From an uncultured Collinsella sp. (GTDB taxonomy: Bacteria; Actinomycetota; Coriobacteriia; Coriobacteriales; Coriobacteriaceae), in the NCBI GenBank assembly GCA_934630735.1, contig CAKTWK010000016.1, positions 1-49,782 on the forward strand: a stretch of 49,782 bases of DNA, given 5' to 3'. The translations under genes were made by a program, and so were the position numbers. Shown one piece after another: positions 41,184-47,327 of the stretch. The first letter of the stretch is position 1, and each line of letters begins with the position of its first letter. Under the pieces are notes generated by a model that saw only the letters and a program-made list of their open reading frames with translations, did not search any database and was not told the origin of the DNA.

Positions 41184-41195
41184 TGTTGCGCAACA
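41184..41195. promoter_or_regulatory. 12-bp palindrome TGTTGCGCAACA, site 3
   Basis: A third exact copy, 60 bases before the FHA gene at 41256. The distances to the downstream starts of sites 2 and 3 (58 and 60 bases) are nearly the same. Confidence 0.75.
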
Positions 41196-41255
41196 GCGCG
41201 GGAATGCGGTGGCCCCTAAAGTTTGGGGTACCGGGGAGTTATGAAAGGGGGCCTC

Positions 41256-42257
41256 ATGGCGAGCTCCTCTCAGGTTTGCGATTGCGTTCACGAGCATGGT
41301 TGGGACAGTGCATTCTACCGTTTTGCCGAGACCATCAGAAACCTGACGTGCGGCGGCTGCAACCACAAGCACATCTACGCGCTCGTGGGCACCCGTGGCA
41401 GGTATATCAACCACAGCAACCCGGTCGTTCGTAAGCGTACGGCCGCGGCACTGTCCCGCCTGATGCATTCGAGCCGCTATGCAGCCGATATGCAGCAGGG
41501 CTATGCCGACGACAGCTCGGTGTTCTCCAAGGCCGCGACTTCGTTGATCGAGATGCTGCACGAGACGACCAAACTGGACGATGCGGAGCTGTTTGACTAC
41601 GCGCTCCACACCTCGTGGCCCGAGTTGCTGCGCGGACTGGAAAGCGAGCGTCGCGCCGGCCGCGAGGTCGATCCGCTGCGCATGGCCTGCGAGTCGCGCG
41701 AGGTGGTGCGCTGGGGCGAGCAACAGGCCGCTTGCGATCGTGCCCCGCTTGCCGAGCTCTTCGCTGCCTGCTTTCGCACCATGGCCTTTGGCTGCCTGGA
41801 CGATCGCTTCGCCCGCACGCTTTGTTCTCGTACGCCTGCGGAGTCCGATGACTCGCCGGCGGAGTGCGGTGAGCGCGTGCCCGAAGGCGCTTGCCTGGTG
41901 CGCACCACGGTCGGAGACGAACCGTGTATCTCGGGCGTGTGGTGCGTGGATGCCGACCGGCCCTTTTCGATCGGGCGCTTTAGCAGCTGCGACGCGATCG
42001 AGGCCGACCCGGTGGTCTCGCGTCTGCACTGTCGCGTGTTCATGCTCGACGGCACCTGGTTTTTGGAGGATGGCGGAAGCACTCACGGCACGCGCGTCCT
42101 GCGCGGTGAGGACGATGCCCTTTCCTGCGTTTTCGACAGCGGGGGAGAGAAGGGTCCCCGGGCCTTTCCGCTCGAGTTCGGCGACCGCATTGTGCTCGCC
42201 GGCCGAATTACCTATTGGTTTTGCGCGCGCGACGCGCATGTTCTGACGATTGGTTAG
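41256..42257 (+). CDS. FHA-domain protein with Cys-rich N-terminus
   Basis: A 333-residue cytoplasmic protein. The N-terminal part has Cys/His-rich motifs (CDCVHEHGW and LTCGGCNHKH) that could bind a metal, then helices. The C-terminal ~100 residues are an FHA domain: FSIGRFSSCD, VVSRLHCRVF and GGSTHGTRVL. The GR, S and RxH positions are canonical, while the conserved Asn of the NG pair is His here. ATG 41256 follows AGGGGG. ATG 41241, five codons upstream, is an alternative with GGGGAG very close. The stop lies 4 bases before the next FHA gene, so the two are co-transcribed. Confidence 0.85.
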   Translation: MASSSQVCDCVHEHGWDSAFYRFAETIRNLTCGGCNHKHIYALVGTRGRYINHSNPVVRKRTAAALSRLMHSSRYAADMQQGYADDSSVFSKAATSLIEMLHETTKLDDAELFDYALHTSWPELLRGLESERRAGREVDPLRMACESREVVRWGEQQAACDRAPLAELFAACFRTMAFGCLDDRFARTLCSRTPAESDDSPAECGERVPEGACLVRTTVGDEPCISGVWCVDADRPFSIGRFSSCDAIEADPVVSRLHCRVFMLDGTWFLEDGGSTHGTRVLRGEDDALSCVFDSGGEKGPRAFPLEFGDRIVLAGRITYWFCARDAHVLTIG

Positions 42258-42261
42258 CCAA

Positions 42262-43710
42262 ATGGAAAAACGAGTTATTCAGCAGCGTGACGGTTCTATG
42301 GCGCTCGGCTACGTGGTCGCCGACCAGCGTCAGCTCGACAAGCGCCTCTATGAAGCTGTAACCGGCGGCGTCGTGCCCTGCCTGTTGCCCGGCGCGCTTA
42401 TGCGCTACCCCGATGGCGTGCTCGAGATGCGCTATCGCATTGCCGGCGAGACCTTGGAGCAGCGTCTGGCACGCCCCTTTGACGGTGCCGAGACCTGTGA
42501 GCTGCTCGAGAGCATCTCCAGCGCGCTTGATGCTCTGGTTGCAGGCCAGATGCCGCTTATGAACCTGCGCTTTGCCGCCGATGAGGTGGTTATGGACGCC
42601 GCCGGCACCGGATGCCGCTTTGTGTTTTTGCCCATGACCGGCATCAAGCCCAACCTGGACGGTGTCCGCGTCTTCTTTGAGTCGGTCGCCGCCGCAGTCA
42701 AGCCCGCCGACGATATTGCCCAGAACGCGCTGACGTCGCTGAGCTCTTTCTTTAAGAAGACCGGCCCCTTCGACATCTTGGGTTTCTCGCGCCATCTGAA
42801 GCAGGTGAGCGTGAGCGCGATGCTCATGGATGCCGGCACCACCGTGCTCGACGATGGCGATGGCGATGACCACGGCACCACGGTGCTCGATAGCGGCGAT
42901 GACCACGGCACGACGGTGCTCGATGATGGCGAGGACCTGGACGTGTCTGCCCCCGGCCCCGTGCTGGGTACGGTCGTTCTTTCCGATTTGGAAGACGAGC
43001 CGATTGCCGCTACCGAACCTGCACCTGCGCCTACGCCTGAGTCGCAGCCTGCCCCGGAGCCGGAGCCTGAGCCGGAGCCCGAGCCCGAGCCCGAATCCGA
43101 GCCGGCGCCTGAGGACGAGGACGACCTGGCCGACGCGCCCATCGCCCAGTCCCGCCCGGATCGCACTGGTGTGCTTAACCCGATCGACTTTAAGGTCGCC
43201 GAGGGTTACGAGTCCCTGTTCTCCCAGGATACGGTCGAGCGCCATGGCTCCCACGCGAGCGACGCCAAGGCGCCTGCGCACGCCGTTCACGCTCCCAAGC
43301 CCGAGCCCGCTCCTGAGCCCAAGCCCGCACCTGCGCCTGCGCCTGAGCCTGAGCCCAAGCCCGCTCCCAAGCCCGAGCCGGCCCCCGCGCCCGCAGCTCC
43401 CGAGCGCCATCTGCGCTTCTACCTCACGCGCATTGCCACCGGCGAGCGCTTTGAGGTCCGCGGCCGTCGCTTTGTGGTTGGTAAGTCCAAGCACAGCTCG
43501 TTTATGGTCAAGGGCTCAACGACGGTTTCGCGCAGCCACGCGATCTTCGTTACCGACGGTGCTACCTGCACCATCGAGGACGACAACTCGCGCAACGGCA
43601 CCTTCGTCAACAACGAGCGCATCGATCCGGGCTTTCCGGTCGCACTCGTCGATGGCGACACCGTGCGCATGAGTGACGAGAACTTTGCATTCGAGGTCCA
43701 GCCCGCCTAA
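42262..43710 (+). CDS. DUF6382-like FHA protein with TTVL motifs
   Basis: A 482-residue protein. Residues 1 to about 175 resemble DUF6382, a domain found before FHA domains. Three GTTVLD motifs follow between about 192 and 225, then GTVVLSD. Next is a long Pro/Glu/Ala/Lys linker rich in PEPEPEP. The C-terminal ~95 residues are an FHA domain (FVVGKSKHSS, VSRSHAIFV, DNSRNGTFVNNE), canonical apart from Lys for the usual Arg. Thr in TTVL is a plausible kinase target, comparable in principle to the N-terminal ETT motif of mycobacterial GarA, whose own FHA domain binds it. The ATG is 4 bases after the previous stop and lacks a strong ribosome site, which suggests coupling. Confidence 0.85.
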   Translation: MEKRVIQQRDGSMALGYVVADQRQLDKRLYEAVTGGVVPCLLPGALMRYPDGVLEMRYRIAGETLEQRLARPFDGAETCELLESISSALDALVAGQMPLMNLRFAADEVVMDAAGTGCRFVFLPMTGIKPNLDGVRVFFESVAAAVKPADDIAQNALTSLSSFFKKTGPFDILGFSRHLKQVSVSAMLMDAGTTVLDDGDGDDHGTTVLDSGDDHGTTVLDDGEDLDVSAPGPVLGTVVLSDLEDEPIAATEPAPAPTPESQPAPEPEPEPEPEPEPESEPAPEDEDDLADAPIAQSRPDRTGVLNPIDFKVAEGYESLFSQDTVERHGSHASDAKAPAHAVHAPKPEPAPEPKPAPAPAPEPEPKPAPKPEPAPAPAAPERHLRFYLTRIATGERFEVRGRRFVVGKSKHSSFMVKGSTTVSRSHAIFVTDGATCTIEDDNSRNGTFVNNERIDPGFPVALVDGDTVRMSDENFAFEVQPA

Positions 43711-43752
43711 GGGCGTGCGACCCACGTTGAGATATTCGAGAAAGGAGCGCAG

Positions 43753-44640
43753 ATGCTTTTCGAAGGGGCCGGTTATTCCAATGTCGGCCGAACGCGCGAA
43801 TCCAACCAGGATAGCTACCTGATCAAGGTCGCCTCCACCCCCGTGGGCGATGTCGCCCTGGTCGCCGTCGCCGATGGTATGGGTGGCCTTGAGTGCGGCG
43901 AGCTCGCCTCTGCCGCGGTCATCAACATGCTGTCCGATTGGTTCGACAACAAGCTGCCCGTGGCCCTGGAGGCCATGGAGAGCTCCGTCGGCGGTTTCGA
44001 GAACTTCGTCGACGGTCAGTGGGGCGGCCTGGTTCAGGACATGAACATGGCGCTGATCCGCTATGGCATGGCCGAGCATATGAACCTGGGCACCACGCTT
44101 ACCGCCATGCTCGCCATCGGCGGCCGCTATTCCATCGTGCACGTGGGCGACACGCGCGCCTACGAGCTCACCGAGTCGGCGACCAATCAGCTCACGGTCG
44201 ACCAGACCTTTGTGCGCCGCGAGGTCGAGGCCGGTCGCATCACCCCCGAGGAAGCCCTCACGCACCCGCGCCGCAACGTGCTGCTGCAGTGCCTGGGCTC
44301 CACCAAGGAGGTCGTGCCCGATCTGATTCACGGCAACCTGGATCGCGATGCTATCTACCTGCTGTGCTCCGACGGCTTCCGCCATGTACTCACCGACACC
44401 GAGCTTCGTCGTCGCCTAGGCCCCGACGCCCTGGACGCCAACGCCTGGGACGCCGAGCGTCGTCGCGGCGCCTATGCCGCCTGCACCGCCGCCGACCTGG
44501 ACCGCGAGGAGCAGGAGGGCTTTGAGCCCGGTTGCGTCACGCAGCGCATCGCCGAGACGGCCCAGCTCGTCATGGATCGTAAAGAGGCCGATAACGTTAC
44601 CGCGCTGGTGCTGCGCGTCCAGCCTCAGGGAGGTCGATAG
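43753..44640 (+). CDS. PP2C-family Ser/Thr protein phosphatase
   Basis: A 295-residue metal-dependent phosphatase that removes phosphate from Ser and Thr. PP2C motifs appear in order: RESNQDSY, VAVADGMGG, LGTTLTAML, IVHVGDTRAYEL, LLCSDGF and EADNVTALVL. They supply the metal-binding aspartates. An insertion near 225-260 (RRGAYAACTAADLDREEQEG) is not typical of short bacterial PstP/Stp enzymes. There is no membrane segment. The ATG has AAAGGAG. The kinase gene follows 3 bases after the stop. This phosphatase-kinase order is the common stp-stk pairing and implies that the two act on the same substrates. Confidence 0.95.
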   Translation: MLFEGAGYSNVGRTRESNQDSYLIKVASTPVGDVALVAVADGMGGLECGELASAAVINMLSDWFDNKLPVALEAMESSVGGFENFVDGQWGGLVQDMNMALIRYGMAEHMNLGTTLTAMLAIGGRYSIVHVGDTRAYELTESATNQLTVDQTFVRREVEAGRITPEEALTHPRRNVLLQCLGSTKEVVPDLIHGNLDRDAIYLLCSDGFRHVLTDTELRRRLGPDALDANAWDAERRRGAYAACTAADLDREEQEGFEPGCVTQRIAETAQLVMDRKEADNVTALVLRVQPQGGR

Positions 44641-44643
44641 CCC

Positions 44644-46392
44644 ATGCCGTCTACCAGAAGCAGGCGAGAGGTCGACGCGCGCCGTAAGCGCGTGGGCGAC
44701 GTCATCAAGGGCCGCTACAAGATTCTGTCGGTGATCGGCAAGGGCGGCATGAGCCGTGTCTACCTGGCCGCCGACCTGCAGCTCACCAACAAGCAGTGGG
44801 CTGTCAAAGAGGTCGACCGCAACGCGACCGACCCCACCGGCCGCCCCATCGAGCAGTCGCTGGCAAGCGAGGCCGAGCTGCTGTCCAAGCTCGATCACCC
44901 CAATATCGTCGACATCGTCGATATCGAGAAGACCGAGGACTTCATCTACGTCATCATGGACCACGTCGAGGGTACGTCCCTGGCCGACGTGGTGCGCCGC
45001 GAGGGCCCGCAGTCCGAGGAGGACGTGCAAAAATGGATGCTGCAGGTGTGCGACGCCCTGGGCTACCTGCACCGTCAGGACCCGCCCATCGTCTACCGCG
45101 ACATGAAGCCCTCCAACATCATGCTGCACCCCGATGGCTACATTAAGCTGATCGACCTGGGTGTTGCGCGCGAGTACAAGGACGAGGCCCGCAAGGACAC
45201 CATCGCCTTTGGTACCACGGGCTACGCCGCGCCCGAGCAGTACGGCAAGGCCCAGACCGACGCCCGCACCGATATCTACGGCATCGGCGCCACCATGTGG
45301 CACCTGCTGGTGGGCGAGGCACCTCCGGTCGAGTTCCCGCTGCCCAACGTTCACACCAAGAACGAGAACGTGGGCGAGGGCTTTGCCGACGTCATCATCC
45401 CCAAGTGCTGCGAGCTCGAGCGTGCCCGCCGCTACCAGGATTGCGACGAGCTGGCTGCCGACCTGGAGATCTACAAGGAACTCACCCGCGAGTTCCGCGA
45501 TAAGCAGGCCCGCAAGGTCAAGACCTTCTTTGGCTGTGTCATCGCGTGCGTGGTGTGCCTGGTCGTGGGCATTGGCAGCATGGCGCTGCGCGAGTCCACG
45601 ATTACCGAGAAGTTCGACTACCAGATGAAGCTCGGCCGCGACCAGACCCAGTCGGCTCCCGAGAAGGCCGAGAAAGCCTACCTCGCCGCCATTGGCTATC
45701 GTCCGGGCGACGTCGAGGGCTACGAGGGCCTCATCGATGCTTACAAGGCCGACGGCACCTTCACGACCAAGGAGAAGGCGCAGCTCGACGACGTGTATCA
45801 GCAGAACCTGACCGAGCTCGAGAATTCGAGCAGGTTCTCGGAGCTGTCTTACGAGATGGGCCGTCTGTACTGGTACTTCTACTCCTATGGCGGCAGCAAG
45901 GACGACGAGGACGCCAACCGCACCACGCGCATCAAGGCGTCTGCCGAGTACTTTAAGAACGCCGCGGAGGATCCGTCGTTCGAGAACCGCGACAAGGCCA
46001 AGATCTACAACGGCATTGCGCAGTTCACGACCAAGATTGCCATCGCGGTCAAGACCGACGACGACTCCGACTCCATGTACAAGGAGTACTGGGGCAACCT
46101 GGAGGACCTGGCCGACGAGATCGCCAGCGAGTCCAACGAGACGGTGCGCCTGGACAGCTACGCGCTGATCTCCAACGCCATGGAGACCTACATGGATAAG
46201 TTCAAGGCCGCCGGTATTAAGAAGTCGCAGGCCGAGAAGCTCTACAAGAAGGTCGATTCGGGTCTTAAGTCCGTCTCGCCCAAGGATGACGATGCCGAGC
46301 AGCGTCGCGACGAGACCATTCAGCGCCTGGAGAACGAGGTCCAGCGCAAGATCACCACGGTGTATTCCAACGCCGTCGTCGCCGAGGATTAA
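44644..46392 (+). CDS. Transmembrane Ser/Thr protein kinase with helical ectodomain
   Basis: A 582-residue PknB/Stk-type kinase. The kinase domain (about 20-280) is complete: GKGGMSRVY, WAVKEVD, IVYRDMKPSNIML, LIDLGVAR (DLG for DFG) and TIAFGTTGYAAPEQYG with likely activation-loop threonines. One membrane helix spans about 294-316 (FFGCVIACVVCLVVGIG). The ~265-residue outer part is helical and TPR-like (repeated Tyr/Ala/Lys helices), with no PASTA repeats, so it does not look like a muropeptide sensor. It lies 3 bases after the PP2C gene and 12 before the T-x-x-L protein gene, a tight operon of phosphatase, kinase and likely substrate. Confidence 0.93.
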   Translation: MPSTRSRREVDARRKRVGDVIKGRYKILSVIGKGGMSRVYLAADLQLTNKQWAVKEVDRNATDPTGRPIEQSLASEAELLSKLDHPNIVDIVDIEKTEDFIYVIMDHVEGTSLADVVRREGPQSEEDVQKWMLQVCDALGYLHRQDPPIVYRDMKPSNIMLHPDGYIKLIDLGVAREYKDEARKDTIAFGTTGYAAPEQYGKAQTDARTDIYGIGATMWHLLVGEAPPVEFPLPNVHTKNENVGEGFADVIIPKCCELERARRYQDCDELAADLEIYKELTREFRDKQARKVKTFFGCVIACVVCLVVGIGSMALRESTITEKFDYQMKLGRDQTQSAPEKAEKAYLAAIGYRPGDVEGYEGLIDAYKADGTFTTKEKAQLDDVYQQNLTELENSSRFSELSYEMGRLYWYFYSYGGSKDDEDANRTTRIKASAEYFKNAAEDPSFENRDKAKIYNGIAQFTTKIAIAVKTDDDSDSMYKEYWGNLEDLADEIASESNETVRLDSYALISNAMETYMDKFKAAGIKKSQAEKLYKKVDSGLKSVSPKDDDAEQRRDETIQRLENEVQRKITTVYSNAVVAED

Positions 46393-46404
46393 GGAGGGGC
46401 GAAC

Positions 46405-47310
46405 ATGGAAAACGTTTACTTTTACGTAGCGATCGCCGCGTTTGTTCTCGCGGCCGTGCTCGCCGTCGCCGCGGTGGTTGTGTTTGTGAAGATGGATGTC
46501 ATCAACGCCATCCGCTTCCTCCAGGGCAAGCGCGTGCCTACGTCTGGCGAGGGCACACGCCGTCGTACGACGCGCGGCTCGCGCGGTGCCGGTGCTAAAA
46601 AGTCCGGCAACCCCGCCCGCACTGTGCTGGGTGGCCCCGAGGGCGACGACCGCGTGACCGACATTGCGCATGAGGGCCCTGAGGGTGACGACAACATGAC
46701 TACGGTGGTCGCGCCTATCAGCGACGAGCCCGCATCGGCCCGTCACGCCAAGGCGCACGCCACCACGGTGGAGAGGCCCGTCCGCGATGAGAGCGACGAC
46801 GAGGGCTTTGCCGGCAGCGAGACCCCGACCGAGGTGCTGACCGAGGACGATCTTGACACCGAGCGTCCGACCGGCGTGCTCGTGGAGGACGAGGAAGATT
46901 CCGAGCGCCCGACCGGCGTTTTGGTCGAGGACGAAGAGGATTCCGAGCGACCGACGGGTGTCCTTACCGAGGACGAAGAGGATTCCGAGCGTCCGACGGG
47001 TGTCCTGGTCGAGGACGACGAAGAGTCCGAGCGTTCTACGAGCCTGCTCGTGGAGGAGGACGAGGAGTCCGAGCGCGAGACGGGCCTGCTCGACGAGACC
47101 GACGAGGACTCCGAGCAGGAGACCGGTCTGCTCGACGAGGGCGCCGAGGCGTCCGAATCCGAGACCGACGTACTCAGCAGCGGCGATGTTTATGAAAACA
47201 TCGGTGCCGATGGTGTTGCTCAACACGAGGATGACGGATTCCGCTTCATACTCAAACAGAATGTGATCGTAGTTCATACCGACGAGTCTCTCGATCGGGT
47301 TTGCAACTAG
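46405..47310 (+). CDS. Single-pass membrane protein with nine T-x-x-L repeats, probable phospho-scaffold
   Basis: A 301-residue protein of no family I recognise. One membrane helix (about 5-27) is followed by a short basic stretch (RRRTTRGSRG) that places the rest in the cytoplasm. Residues 142-257 hold nine units of 14 residues, each starting T-x-x-L (TEVL, TGVL four times, TSLL, TGLL twice, TDVL) and continuing with an acidic EDEEDSER-type tail. The Thr residues fall at 142, 156, 170 and so on to 254. FHA domains are known to prefer pThr with particular +3 residues, including Ile/Leu in some members. AAGGAGG precedes the ATG. The gene directly follows the kinase. Confidence 0.85.
   Translation: MENVYFYVAIAAFVLAAVLAVAAVVVFVKMDVINAIRFLQGKRVPTSGEGTRRRTTRGSRGAGAKKSGNPARTVLGGPEGDDRVTDIAHEGPEGDDNMTTVVAPISDEPASARHAKAHATTVERPVRDESDDEGFAGSETPTEVLTEDDLDTERPTGVLVEDEEDSERPTGVLVEDEEDSERPTGVLTEDEEDSERPTGVLVEDDEESERSTSLLVEEDEESERETGLLDETDEDSEQETGLLDEGAEASESETDVLSSGDVYENIGADGVAQHEDDGFRFILKQNVIVVHTDESLDRVCN
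46828..47175 (+). repeat. 42-bp coding repeat (T-x-x-L units)
   Basis: Nine in-frame units begin with a Thr codon at 46828, 46870 and every 42 bases to 47164. Synonymous codons differ between units while Thr, +3 Leu and the acidic tail are kept. This points to selection on the protein instead of recent DNA duplication. Confidence 0.9.
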
Positions 47311-47327
47311 GGAAGGAAAATCGAACG

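Noticed and set aside
44416..47277. 953-codon minus-strand open frame
   Set aside because: It is antisense to the PP2C, kinase and T-x-x-L genes, all with clear motifs. Its apparent Leu-rich repeats mirror the T-x-x-L coding repeat.
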